Notes under the pieces: model-generated
Database searches by the model: none
Told to the model about the DNA's origin: nothing
What the model saw: only the letters and a program-made list of their open reading frames with translations
Shown here: in pieces, positions 25,589 through 34,153 of the stretch
How positions within the stretch are numbered: position 1 is the first letter of the stretch
Layout: each line of letters starts with the position of its first letter
NCBI GenBank assembly: GCA_021325635.1
Contig: JAJPGV010000046.1
Span: 62,001 to 126,000 of the forward strand
From: Chloroflexota bacterium
GTDB taxonomy: Bacteria; Chloroflexota; JAJPGV01
DNA length: 64,000 nt
Direction: 5' to 3'
Made by a program: the position numbers and the translations under genes

Positions 25589-25610
25589 CCTCCCACCCCT
25601 ACCCTCGCAA

Positions 25611-25644
25611 GCAGGGCCGCCCGAGCGGGCGGCCCTGCTTGTCT
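25611..25644 (+). terminator. Rho-independent terminator
   Basis: GCAGGGCCGCCC pairs with GGGCGGCCCTGC over a 4-base loop, followed by TTGTCTTT. It lies 22 bases after the stop of the secreted protein and could also stop read-through from the convergent signal peptidase gene. Confidence 0.85.
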
Positions 25645-25679
25645 TTCACCTAAGGGAGTCCGGAGCGCCGGCAGGCAGC

Positions 25680-26174
25680 TCAGAAGCGGACTCCGCCGAC
25701 GATCTGCGCGGCCGGGATGGGCCCGAGGATATGAGAATCCGAGGGTGATTCATTGCGATTGTCACCTAGGATGAAGTACCGGCCAGCGTCGACGCGAACC
25801 GGATCCAGCTGATAGTCAATCGGATCGCGCACGTAGGACTCCTCAGCCGGGCGGCCATTGAGGACCAGCGCTCGATTCCGGACTTCGACAGTGTCGCCGG
25901 GAATGCCCACCACGCGCCCTACCAGGATGCTTCCATCATCGAGGCGGTAGACCACCACCTGCCCTCGATGCACCCCACCGAGCAGGCGGTAATACAGCAC
26001 CTGCTCGCCAGGCAGGACCGTTGGCCGCATAGATTCCACAGTCACCTGCAGGAACTTCACCGGCGCCACGCCAAGCGGCAGGGAAGAAGAAGCCACGACG
26101 CCGATCACGGCCAGCATCGCCACCATCAGCAGGCCGAACAGTACGTTGGAGCCAACGCTGCCGAGCCGGCTCAC
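25680..26174 (-). CDS. Signal peptidase I-like protein with the catalytic lysine position altered
   Basis: S26-family type I signal peptidase. One N-terminal transmembrane segment precedes the catalytic serine box VESMRPTVLPGE (Ser48 from the start used here). GQVVVYR and ILVGRVVGIPGDTVEV follow, and the C-terminal box GDNRNESPSDSHILGPIP is intact. In canonical enzymes the RVVGIPGD block is preceded by the catalytic Lys (KR); here that residue is Gly86. Activity may need another base, or the protein may be a degenerate paralogue. I chose the GTG with GGAG 6 bases upstream; a TTG four codons earlier is the alternative. Confidence 0.8.
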   Translation of the reverse strand: MSRLGSVGSNVLFGLLMVAMLAVIGVVASSSLPLGVAPVKFLQVTVESMRPTVLPGEQVLYYRLLGGVHRGQVVVYRLDDGSILVGRVVGIPGDTVEVRNRALVLNGRPAEESYVRDPIDYQLDPVRVDAGRYFILGDNRNESPSDSHILGPIPAAQIVGGVRF

Positions 26175-26236
26175 CTTGGTCTCCAAAACGGGCCTGTCGG
26201 AGTGAGCACCAACCGAGGCATCACCTTACTGAGTAC

Positions 26237-26305
26237 TAACGGACTGACCGGCCAAACTGCCACGAATGACCTCGCGCAGCACCGGCCTCCACTTATTAAC
26301 GGACT
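26237..26305. promoter_or_regulatory. Pair of TAACGGACT direct repeats in the lepB-apbE intergenic region
   Basis: TAACGGACT occurs at 26237-26245 and 26297-26305, both in AT-rich surroundings and 60 bases apart. Related TAACGG strings occur upstream of the secreted protein and the LysM-CHAP gene. Possible shared regulator sites; weak evidence. Confidence 0.25.
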
Positions 26306-26346
26306 CTTAACCCGCTCTCAGGAGATTCCCAGCTTTCTCCCGCAGG

Positions 26347-27369
26347 ATGAAAGTGCCTGCGCCAGCGCCGGCACGGAGGTTTGCCTTGGCGAATTCGAGA
26401 ACCCTGCAGCGAGATCCGCGCCCGCCATCCGTGCATGGGCATGCCGTCAGCGGAGCTCGCCAGCTGACCCGCCACTCGTCGTCGATTGTGGCCATGGACA
26501 CACTGGTGACAGTGAGCGCGATCGCCGACAACGAGCAGGCGGCGCTCGTCGAGCCGGCTCTTGCGCATGCCCTGGCCTGGTTCGAGCATGTGGAGGCCAC
26601 GTGCAGCCGCTTCGATGATTCGAGCGAGGTGTTCCGGCTGGCCGAACAGCCGGGGATTGCGGTCCGGGTCAGCCCCATGCTCTGCCAGGTGGTTCATTTC
26701 GCGATCCAGGTGGCTAAAGCGAGCCACGGCATGTTCGACCCAACCATCGGCGCCGCTCAGGCGGAGCGGGGCTTCGATCGCAACTACCGGACGGGCCGCC
26801 AGGTTCGGCTCGCCGGCGCCGCGGCCAAGGTGAGCTATCGCGACGTAGCGGTGAACCTGCGCGCCTCCACCATTACCCTGAGGCGCCGGCTGCTACTGGA
26901 TCTGGGAGCCGTGGCCAAAGGACTCGCGATCGACCTGGCCGGGCGGGAGCTCGAACAGTTTGCCGGGTTCTCGATCGATGCCGGCGGAGACATCCTCGTG
27001 GGCGGAGTCAATGACGAACATGCACCCTGGAGGATTGGCATCGAGCATCCACGCGCCCAGCAGCTCATCGCCACACTGGAGCTTTCGAACCTGGCCGTAT
27101 GCACGTCCGGCGACTACGAACGGCACGCGCCCGGGGGCGCCGGGCACCACCTGATCGATCCACACAACGGGACATCGCCCCAGTCGGCGATCAGCTGCAC
27201 CGTGGTCGCGCAGCGCGCCATGCTGGCGGATGCGCTGTCCACCGCGGCGCTCGTGGCCGGTCCATCCTTCGGCCTGCGCCTGCTGGAAGAGCAGGGGGTG
27301 GAGGGCATGATCGTGCTGCCGGATCTGAGCAGCCGTACCACGAGCGGCTTCGGGCGGTACCTCGCCTAA
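26347..27369 (+). CDS. apbE: FAD:protein FMN transferase (ApbE family)
   Basis: Transfers FMN from FAD to a Thr/Ser of target flavoproteins, Mg-dependent. Recognisable blocks: AMDTLVTVSA (the M-G/D-T motif), CSRFDDSSEVFRL, LLDLGAVAKGLAIDLA, FSIDAGGDILVGG, CTSGDYERH, HHLIDPHNG and MLADALSTAALVAG. The order and length (340) fit the family. The N-terminal 45 residues are not conserved and carry no lipobox, so a cytoplasmic or membrane-associated form is possible. The start is uncertain: no clear ribosome site precedes this ATG. It is divergent from the signal peptidase gene. No Rnf or Nqr target is in view. Confidence 0.88.
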   Translation: MKVPAPAPARRFALANSRTLQRDPRPPSVHGHAVSGARQLTRHSSSIVAMDTLVTVSAIADNEQAALVEPALAHALAWFEHVEATCSRFDDSSEVFRLAEQPGIAVRVSPMLCQVVHFAIQVAKASHGMFDPTIGAAQAERGFDRNYRTGRQVRLAGAAAKVSYRDVAVNLRASTITLRRRLLLDLGAVAKGLAIDLAGRELEQFAGFSIDAGGDILVGGVNDEHAPWRIGIEHPRAQQLIATLELSNLAVCTSGDYERHAPGGAGHHLIDPHNGTSPQSAISCTVVAQRAMLADALSTAALVAGPSFGLRLLEEQGVEGMIVLPDLSSRTTSGFGRYLA

Positions 27370-27427
27370 CAGCGATCCGGCCACGAAACGCCGCAGCGCG
27401 GCTGCGAAGGTGCGCCGAGGCTGCCTA

Positions 27428-28648
27428 TCAGTAGATGAACGACACTCCCGGCCCTGTCCAGGAGCCGCGCGTCGTTACGCGCCCCCAGTAAGGGAAATTC
27501 ATTTCGCTGATGGTGAAGTTGATGCCGTTGGACGAAACGGACGTGACGTACGCCACGTGTCCCGTCCAAGCTGCGCCCTGGGCGCCCGGCTGATAGACCA
27601 CGACTGCGCCGACCCTGGGCAGATAACCCGTGGACAACCCGGCGGCTCGCGCCGAATACAGCCAGCTCGCCGCATTGCCGTACACGGACCCGCCGATGTC
27701 GGGCCGCTGCTGGGCGGCCCACCAGGTGCATTGTCCCCACGGGAACATGTTGACCGATGAGCTCCGCACCGCCACGTGGGTGTTCAGCGCGGGCGCGGGC
27801 GCCGGGGCCACGGCCACCGGTGCTGCCGCCCGGGCAACCTGGGTCAGCGGCTTGATGACCGGAACTGCCGTCGGCGCCGGCGCGGGGATCTGCACGGCCG
27901 GCGCCACGCCTGGCAGGACCAGCGGCTCCCCTGCCAGCAGCAGCTTGGCCTCAGTGGCGAGGTGATTGGCCGACAGGATCGCCTCCGGCGCGATCTTGTA
28001 CTGATCGGCCAGCGCCTGGACGGTGTCTCCATCCTGTGTGGTGATGACCACGCCGCTGGTCGGCGGCACGAGCAGCTTCTGGCCTATCTGCAGGATGCTG
28101 TCGGCATTCAAGCCATTAGCGTCGAGCAGCGTTTCCTCTGAGATATTGAACGTGAGCGCCAGATCGTAGGGGTTGTCACCCTCCTCCACGATGTAGGTCT
28201 TGATCTCGGGCGCCGGTTTGACGGCGGCAGGAAGAGGCGTTTGGCCATTGACCTGTGCCCCATTCGCCGTGGGCATCACCAGGCTGAGCTGGGGGTTGTC
28301 GGCAGCGGTCTCGGTGGACGGGATCACCCGAGCCACGATAACCGGCTTTTGCAGAGCCGAGGCGGCTGCCACGTCCGCCGCCGGCCCCAGCTCGGTATTC
28401 CGAGGAACCAGCGAGCTGGCGCACAGGACGCTGAGCATCAGCACCACCACGAACACGTGCATGACCTGGCGGTGCTGCGCCCGATTGAGCGGTCGTGACG
28501 ACGCCAGCGACCAGGCCGGAAGCCTGATCCCACTGCCGCCGCGGGCGAAATTGAGAGGTATGGCGACCGTTGCTGGCCGGTCGTTTGTGAACTGGTGCAG
28601 AGCGGTCCAGGACTCAGGGCTCAGTTGAGCCCTGTCCGGGGTCAGCAA
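27428..28648 (-). CDS. Membrane-anchored LysM-LysM-CHAP peptidoglycan hydrolase
   Basis: A cytoplasmic N-terminus of about 60 residues is followed by one hydrophobic segment (about 64-80, VFVVVLMLSVLCASSLV). Two LysM repeats follow: TYIVEEGDNPYDLALTFNIS (about 150-195) and ITTQDGDTVQALADQYKIA (about 202-246). A Pro/Ala linker leads to a C-terminal CHAP domain with catalytic Cys in GQCTWWAAQQRP and His in GHVAYVTSVS. Role: cell-wall cleavage, probably in growth or division. The TTG start has AGGAG close upstream; an internal ATG just before the membrane segment is possible. The long leader upstream is described separately. Confidence 0.87.
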   Translation of the reverse strand: MLTPDRAQLSPESWTALHQFTNDRPATVAIPLNFARGGSGIRLPAWSLASSRPLNRAQHRQVMHVFVVVLMLSVLCASSLVPRNTELGPAADVAAASALQKPVIVARVIPSTETAADNPQLSLVMPTANGAQVNGQTPLPAAVKPAPEIKTYIVEEGDNPYDLALTFNISEETLLDANGLNADSILQIGQKLLVPPTSGVVITTQDGDTVQALADQYKIAPEAILSANHLATEAKLLLAGEPLVLPGVAPAVQIPAPAPTAVPVIKPLTQVARAAAPVAVAPAPAPALNTHVAVRSSSVNMFPWGQCTWWAAQQRPDIGGSVYGNAASWLYSARAAGLSTGYLPRVGAVVVYQPGAQGAAWTGHVAYVTSVSSNGINFTISEMNFPYWGRVTTRGSWTGPGVSFIY

Positions 28649-28937
28649 CCCACTCCTAATGGCTGTCGCACGTTAACGCTCCTTCCGCTCGCGCTGCCAC
28701 CGGCAAACGCCTGCCGGCACCCTCCGGAACATCGCACTCTCCGAAGGAGTAGAGCTATCACGAGACGTCAGTAGTGTCTCTGGGCTTGCCTGGCTTCACC
28801 TTACGCCCTCCCTCGTTGCACTCGACGGGGCGCACCCTCAGCCGCAAACCGTTAACATGGTACCAGACTTCGTAAAACATCCACACGGAAGTACCCACAG
28901 CGCTTCCGCAAGGTCCTCAACGGGGAGGCACGAGCTC
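28649..28937. other. Long hairpin-rich intergenic region between LysM-CHAP and amidohydrolase genes
   Basis: I see no gene. Read on the minus strand towards the LysM-CHAP gene, several hairpins can be drawn: GAGAC/GTCTC, CTCC-TTC-GGAG and CCGGCA/TGCCGG. A GGTGAAGCC string is reminiscent of the core of c-di-AMP riboswitches, which often control cell-wall hydrolases. The conserved 3' block of that riboswitch class is not found, so I do not call it. GTTAAC occurs at 28672-28677 and 28851-28856. Confidence 0.35.
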
Positions 28938-30041
28938 ATGACCACGGCAATCCAGACGCGGATTATCGATGCCGACGCACACGTGGTGGAATCCGATCAC
29001 ACCTGGGATTACCTGGAGCCGGAAGACCGCAGGTACAGGCCCATTCCGTTGGAGGCCCAGGCCGACGCCACCGGCATCAAGCAGCAGTTCTGGCTGATCG
29101 ATGGAAAGGTACGAGGATTCCGCTTCCCTGCCTTCACTCAGGCCCAGCTCGAGGAGCGCGCCCGCCAGGTAGGCCGCAACTTCGCCAGCGATCCGGAAGC
29201 GCGCGAGATGGGCAACATCGAGCTGCGCCTGGAGCACATGGACCGCAGCGGCGTGGACGTGCAGGTCCTGCACAACACCATGTTCATAGAGCAGATCACC
29301 GACCGGGCCGCCGTCGAGGTCGCGCTCTGCCGGGCATGGAACCGCTGGTTGGCGGACATCTGGAGGCAGGCCGGCGGCCGTCTGAGGTGGTCGTGCATGA
29401 CACCGACGCTCAGCCTCTCGGATGCGCTCGACGAGATCCGCTTCTCACGGCAGCATGGGGCCTGCGCCGTGCTCATGCGGCCGGTGGAAGGCAACCGGCT
29501 GCTGGCAGACCCGTACTTCTACCCAATCTATGAAGAGGCCAGCAAGCTGAACCTGGCCATCGCGGTGCACATCGCCAACGGCAGCGCATGGCTCAATGAC
29601 CTCTACCGGCATCCCGTTGCGATCGCCGCGACGCTGCACCGCTTCCGCGTGCCTACCGTCGCGGCCTTCAACGACGTGCTGCTGAGCGAGGTCCCCACCA
29701 ACTTCCCCGCCCTGCGCTGGGCCTTCATCGAGGCCAGCTCACAATGGCTGCCGTGGGCGCTGCATGAAGCGCGCAGCCGGTTCAAGATCCTGCAGCGCGA
29801 ATGGCCCGACAACGTCATGCGTGAGTACCGCATGTTCGTAACTTGCGAAAACAGCGACGATCTGCCGTACGTCATCAAGGAGTCCGGCGAAGACGGCCTG
29901 GTGATTGGGACCGATTACGGCCACACCGACACCTCGAGCGACGTCGATGCTATCAGGATCTTTCGGGATCGAGGCGATCTCTCGGTTGAGGTCAAGACGA
30001 AGGTGCTCAGCGACAATCCGCGGGCGCTGTACGCGCTCTAG
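28938..30041 (+). CDS. Amidohydrolase-family metal-dependent hydrolase (ACMSD-like TIM barrel)
   Basis: Amidohydrolase_2-type protein. The N-terminal metal motif is IIDADAHVVESDHTWDYL, and the C-terminal catalytic block GTDYGHTDTSSD is followed by VLSDNPRALYAL, the usual end of the family. A middle helix has PALRWAFIEASSQWLPW. Such proteins catalyse decarboxylation or hydrolysis of ring-cleavage products and related acids; the exact substrate is not readable. I selected the ATG that follows GGGGAGGCA (367 aa) rather than an upstream in-frame ATG. Confidence 0.82.
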   Translation: MTTAIQTRIIDADAHVVESDHTWDYLEPEDRRYRPIPLEAQADATGIKQQFWLIDGKVRGFRFPAFTQAQLEERARQVGRNFASDPEAREMGNIELRLEHMDRSGVDVQVLHNTMFIEQITDRAAVEVALCRAWNRWLADIWRQAGGRLRWSCMTPTLSLSDALDEIRFSRQHGACAVLMRPVEGNRLLADPYFYPIYEEASKLNLAIAVHIANGSAWLNDLYRHPVAIAATLHRFRVPTVAAFNDVLLSEVPTNFPALRWAFIEASSQWLPWALHEARSRFKILQREWPDNVMREYRMFVTCENSDDLPYVIKESGEDGLVIGTDYGHTDTSSDVDAIRIFRDRGDLSVEVKTKVLSDNPRALYAL

Positions 30042-30060
30042 CACCACCCTGCGACGGGCG

Positions 30061-30825
30061 TCAGGACTTCAAGATGTCGCGATTGACCGGCTGGATGTTG
30101 CCTTCGTCTATCTCCTGAAGCCGCTCCTCTGACAGCGGGAAGCCGAACATCTCGTTGCGCATGCGCACGCGCTGCCGAGACAGGTCGCGCACCATGCGCT
30201 TGACCTTGTCCCACTGCTCCTCGGTCTGAACCAGCGAGCGCAGACCTTCGGCGCCCGTTTTCATGTGGTCGATCTCGTCTCCCGCGATGCGGCTGAAAGC
30301 CGCGGCGATGCGCTGTTCCAGATCGCCGCCCGCAACCGTTGAGGCCGCGCGATACATGCTGGATCCCCCGCCTTCGCAGAACTTATTAGCGAACAGGCCG
30401 AGCGCCCCTTCTCGATCTCGATTCTGCCCACGCATGCGCGTAAGCTTCACGTCCTCGGGGAGCTGCTCCAGCTCATCGGGAGGAATCGGCCGTCCTTCCA
30501 AGTCGTCGAGGATGTCGGCCAGCATGGCATAGTGATGGAACTCCTCATACAGCTCCTCGGCGATGTGCAGGAAGCGGCGTCTGGCCGCCTGGCCGACGGG
30601 CGGAAAGGATTCCCGCAGGCGCTCGATGGGCCCTTCGATCACTCCGCCGGGGTCGCCTTCCAGCTGTCCGTAGATCTCCTTCCAGCACTGCGCTCGCAGC
30701 CAACGGACGTCGTTCTCGCGCGATCTCGGCCCGCTGAAGTAGATCTGCACGATTTCGGCCTCCCCTGCCCAGTACGGAGCGGCAATCGCCACAAGCTCGT
30801 CGAGCCGTGCTTCGGCGTCGTTCAT
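30061..30825 (-). CDS. Ferritin-like-fold protein of unknown function
   Basis: Mostly helical protein of 254 aa. ExxH motifs appear in EELYEEFHHYAMLADILDDLE (about 120) and RIAGDEIDHMKTGAEGL (about 205), the spacing of ferritin-like di-iron carboxylate proteins. A true substrate or oxidase activity cannot be stated. I used the ATG after GGGAGC. It lies 28 bases downstream of the molybdopterin-enzyme gene on the same strand, so they are probably co-transcribed. Confidence 0.6.
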   Translation of the reverse strand: MNDAEARLDELVAIAAPYWAGEAEIVQIYFSGPRSRENDVRWLRAQCWKEIYGQLEGDPGGVIEGPIERLRESFPPVGQAARRRFLHIAEELYEEFHHYAMLADILDDLEGRPIPPDELEQLPEDVKLTRMRGQNRDREGALGLFANKFCEGGGSSMYRAASTVAGGDLEQRIAAAFSRIAGDEIDHMKTGAEGLRSLVQTEEQWDKVKRMVRDLSRQRVRMRNEMFGFPLSEERLQEIDEGNIQPVNRDILKS

Positions 30826-30853
30826 TGGGAGCTCCCAGCCTCCGTCCTGAGAC

Positions 30854-33109
30854 TCATGCCCTGCCGGCGGCGGCCATGCCCGCACGCACCAGCTCAGCGG
30901 TGATGGGCTGACTCAGGATGCGCACGCCTGTCGCATGCTCCACCGCGTTGGCCACGGCGGCCGCCACTGGAATGCAGCCCAGCTCGCCAACGGCTTTGGC
31001 TCCGTAAGGCCCAGGAGCAGGCGCGTCCTCGAGCGTGACGCTGACCAGTTCGGGGAGATCGGCGATGGCCGGGATCTTGTAGTCCCCCAAGTGCAGGGCC
31101 GTGACCTGTCCCTCCTCGGTGGGTAGGGCCTCCATCAAGGCCATGCCCAGTCCCTGCATCATGCCGCCCTCGACCTGGCCCTGGAACAGCCTGGGATTGA
31201 TGGCCTGACCGGCATCCACGGCCATCGTGATCTTGATCGGCGTGACCTTGCCGGTCTCCGGATCGACTTCGACCTCGGCCACGCACGCCACCGAGCACCA
31301 TTGCTTGGCCCTATCCTCACGGCCCGGCCCGGGGGCTTGAGCCTCGAACACGCCGCCTGAGCGAGCAGCAAGCTCGGCGATCACGTCTGTCGTGGATACG
31401 TTCGAGGCAGGCGAGCCTTTCACCTGGTAGCCCTGGCCGGCCGGCTCCAGGTCCTCGGGCGCGCATTCCAACCGCTGCGCAGCCAGGGCCACCAGCTCAC
31501 GGTTGATCGCCGAGCTCACGGCCTGCGCCGCCACGGTCACGCTGTAGGTCGACTTGCTGCCGCCAGTGCCGGCATCCGGCAGCGCCTGGGCAGTGTTGCC
31601 GCTGCTGACGGTGACGCTTTCCAGGGGCACGTTGAGACGTTCGCTCAGGATTTGGCCGAGAATGGTGAACACGCCGCAGCCGATGTCTGGCACGCCGCTC
31701 ATAGCGGTCACCCGGCCATCGCTATGCAGACTGACGATGAGCCCCGACGTGCCCGAGCCGATGCCCCGTTCGCTGGTAGCCACGCCTCTACCCCGCCATG
31801 GCTTCAGTGGCTCGTTCCAGCCGGATGCTCGCCGGGCCAGCTGCAGCGTGGGCCGCGCGGACACGCCCTGAACCTTGGCGTCGTTCGGCCAGGTGTCACC
31901 GTCCTGAACCATGTTGCGCAGACGGAAATCGATCGGATCGAGGCCAAGCGCGCGAGCGATGAGGTCCATCTGCGACTCGCCGGCAAATACCACCTGCGGC
32001 TGGCCGGGGGCGCGGGCGATACCGCACGGCACGTTGTTGGTGTAGACCCAGCGCGCTTCAAGTCGGGCGTTGGGAACGTTGTACGGGCCGAGACCGCGGG
32101 TCACCGAGGGCAGGATGAGCTGGCCGTTGTACTTGAGGCCGGCGTAGGCGCCGCCGTCCATGGTCAGGAACATTTCGCGCGCCACCAGCGTCCCATCGCG
32201 CTTGACGCCGGTGCGCACCCGGATGCTGGCGCCGTGGCGGGGCTGGCCCGCCTGCAGCTCCTCAACGTAGCTGCGCACCACCTTCGCTGGCCGGCCGGTG
32301 GCGCGCGCAACCAGGTAAGCCAGGGGCTCCTGCCCCACCGGGCCCTTAGCGCCGAAATCGCCGCCGATAGACACCGGCTCGACCACCACCTTGTCGCGCT
32401 CGAGCTCGAACAATTCGGCCATCATCGAGCGCAGCTTGTAGGGCACCTTGCAGCTCGACCAGATGCGCACCGTCCCATCCGGCTCGACGTTCACGGCGCA
32501 TGCCCGAGGCTCGATGTACGCCTGATGGCTGCGAGCTACGGTGAAGGTGTGGTCGAAGATCTGATCCGCCTCCGCAAATCCGCTTTCGACATCACCTTTG
32601 CTGAAGCCGACCGTCGATTGCAGGTTCGGAAGGCGCGGATTTGGCTCCGGACCGCCCTGGTAAGAGGCCCGATCCGGATGCAGCACCGGGGCCTGCGGAT
32701 CGAGGGCCTTCTCCGGATCGAATACCGCCGGGAGATCTTCGTACTCCACGCGAAGCAGGGCCAGCGCCTGCTCGGCCACGTCGGGATCCTCTGCCGCCAC
32801 GGCCGCCACGGCATCCCCCACGAAGCGCACCCGATCGCGACAGAGGATGGGCAGATCGCGAATTCCTGCCCCGGTGAGCATCTTGAAGTCCGCTCCAGTG
32901 AGCACCTGGACCACGCCTGGCAGAGCCATGGCCTCGGCTGTCTCCAGACGCGCGATGCGGGCGTGGGCCCGGGTACTGTGCAGCACTCGGATCCAGAGCG
33001 CATTTGGAAGCTGTACGTCGGCCGCGTACCGGGCCCTGCCGGTGACTTTGCCGTGACCTTCCACTCGCGGCAGCGAAGCGCCAATCACCGATTCGGAAGC
33101 GATGGCCAT
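30854..33109 (-). CDS. Molybdopterin-binding large subunit, xanthine dehydrogenase/CoxL family
   Basis: Hydroxylase of the xanthine oxidase superfamily. The N-terminal a/b hammerhead domain starts RVEGHGKVTGRARYAADV and ends near residue 135. The Mo-cofactor domain shows GGDFGAKGPVGQEPLAYL, RAPGQPQVVFAGESQMD and a catalytic Glu in the C-terminal AVGELGCIPVAAAVANAV. The CO-dehydrogenase active-loop AYRCSF is not present, so it is not a true CoxL. Length 751 is normal. The usual FAD and [2Fe-2S] partner subunits are absent from the window, making this an orphan large subunit. The ATG has GAGGAGCAAGG upstream. Confidence 0.88.
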   Translation of the reverse strand: MAIASESVIGASLPRVEGHGKVTGRARYAADVQLPNALWIRVLHSTRAHARIARLETAEAMALPGVVQVLTGADFKMLTGAGIRDLPILCRDRVRFVGDAVAAVAAEDPDVAEQALALLRVEYEDLPAVFDPEKALDPQAPVLHPDRASYQGGPEPNPRLPNLQSTVGFSKGDVESGFAEADQIFDHTFTVARSHQAYIEPRACAVNVEPDGTVRIWSSCKVPYKLRSMMAELFELERDKVVVEPVSIGGDFGAKGPVGQEPLAYLVARATGRPAKVVRSYVEELQAGQPRHGASIRVRTGVKRDGTLVAREMFLTMDGGAYAGLKYNGQLILPSVTRGLGPYNVPNARLEARWVYTNNVPCGIARAPGQPQVVFAGESQMDLIARALGLDPIDFRLRNMVQDGDTWPNDAKVQGVSARPTLQLARRASGWNEPLKPWRGRGVATSERGIGSGTSGLIVSLHSDGRVTAMSGVPDIGCGVFTILGQILSERLNVPLESVTVSSGNTAQALPDAGTGGSKSTYSVTVAAQAVSSAINRELVALAAQRLECAPEDLEPAGQGYQVKGSPASNVSTTDVIAELAARSGGVFEAQAPGPGREDRAKQWCSVACVAEVEVDPETGKVTPIKITMAVDAGQAINPRLFQGQVEGGMMQGLGMALMEALPTEEGQVTALHLGDYKIPAIADLPELVSVTLEDAPAPGPYGAKAVGELGCIPVAAAVANAVEHATGVRILSQPITAELVRAGMAAAGRA

Positions 33110-33199
33110 CCTTGCTCCTCACTCACCTGTTGAACCCGGCCAGTATAAGTCGGCCAGCCATGCCTGCTGAGGCGTGACGGATACTTCAGGAAGCGCACA

Positions 33200-34153
33200 A
33201 TGGACAAGCAAACCGCCGCCTCGCTGCTGGACACCATGTATCTCATCCGAGCCTTCGAGGAGAAGGTCTCAGAGCTGTACGCCAAGCTGGAGATCCGCGG
33301 TCTGCTGCACCTCGGTATTGGCCAGGAAGCCGTGGCCGCCGCGGTATGCAGCTTCCTCGACCGTGACGACCTGCTGTACTCCAGCCACCGTGCCCACGGC
33401 CACTGTCTGGCCAAGGGCGGCGATCCGCGGCGCCTCTTGGCCGAGCTCGCCGGCAAGGCCAACGGCTACTGCGGCGGCAAGGGCGGCAGCATGCACATCT
33501 CCGCCCCTGAGGTGGGCTTCATGACGGCCACTGGCGTGGTCGGCGGCACCATCCCGCTGGCCCTCGGCTCTGCGCTCTTCTGCCGCGAGCGCCGCCCGGG
33601 CAGGATCGCCGTGGTGTTCTTCGGCGACGGCGCAATGAACATGGGCGCGTTCCAGGAATCGCTGAACATCGCCAGCCTGTGGAAGCTGCCGCTGCTGTTC
33701 GTGTGCGAGAACAACGGCTACGCCGAGTTCACCCCTATCTCAGCGCACACGTTGGTCGAGCGCGCCTCGGAGCACGCGGCCGTCTACCACATCCCGACCG
33801 TAACCGTCGACGGCAATGACCTGCTGGCGGTCCTCCAGGCCGTTGAGCCGGCCGTGGCGCGAGCCCGTAGCGGCGATGGGCCAAGCCTGGTGGAATGCCT
33901 GACCTATCGCATGCGCGGCCACTACGAAGGTGATCCGTCGAAGTACCGCGAGCTGAGCGAGCTCCAAGAATGGAAGTCCAAGGATCCAGTTGCCCGCTTC
34001 GTGGCCTGGGCCATAGACGCCGGGCTGCTGGACGAGACGGAGCGAGACGCCATCGAAGCGGCGGCTCGCTCAAAGGTCGAGGCAGCGGCCGACTTCGCCC
34101 GTGAGGGTCCTGTGCCGGAAAGAGACGCGGTCTCGCGCGGGGTGTACGCATGA
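33200..34153 (+). CDS. 2-oxoacid dehydrogenase E1 alpha subunit (pyruvate/acetoin type)
   Basis: Thiamine-diphosphate-dependent E1 alpha. The ThDP motif is GDGAMNMGAFQESLNIASLW through NN (about 143-172). Typical blocks are HLGIGQEAVAAAV, SSHRAHGHCLAKGG, GKGGSMHISAPEVGFM, GVVGGTIPLALGSAL and TYRMRGHYEGDP. At 317 aa it is the short form seen in pyruvate or acetoin dehydrogenases rather than branched-chain E1. It overlaps the beta gene by 4 bases (ATGA). No E2 or E3 genes follow. Confidence 0.92.
   Translation: MDKQTAASLLDTMYLIRAFEEKVSELYAKLEIRGLLHLGIGQEAVAAAVCSFLDRDDLLYSSHRAHGHCLAKGGDPRRLLAELAGKANGYCGGKGGSMHISAPEVGFMTATGVVGGTIPLALGSALFCRERRPGRIAVVFFGDGAMNMGAFQESLNIASLWKLPLLFVCENNGYAEFTPISAHTLVERASEHAAVYHIPTVTVDGNDLLAVLQAVEPAVARARSGDGPSLVECLTYRMRGHYEGDPSKYRELSELQEWKSKDPVARFVAWAIDAGLLDETERDAIEAAARSKVEAAADFAREGPVPERDAVSRGVYA

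Noticed and set aside
28649-28856. c-di-AMP (ydaO) riboswitch call
   Set aside because: Only a GGTGAA string and generic hairpins are present; the conserved CCGUCAGCUAACC-type block is absent. Left as a candidate for a covariance search.
30854-33109. True CO dehydrogenase (coxL) for the molybdopterin subunit
   Set aside because: The active-site loop AYRCSF of form I CO dehydrogenase is not present and coxM/coxS are absent.
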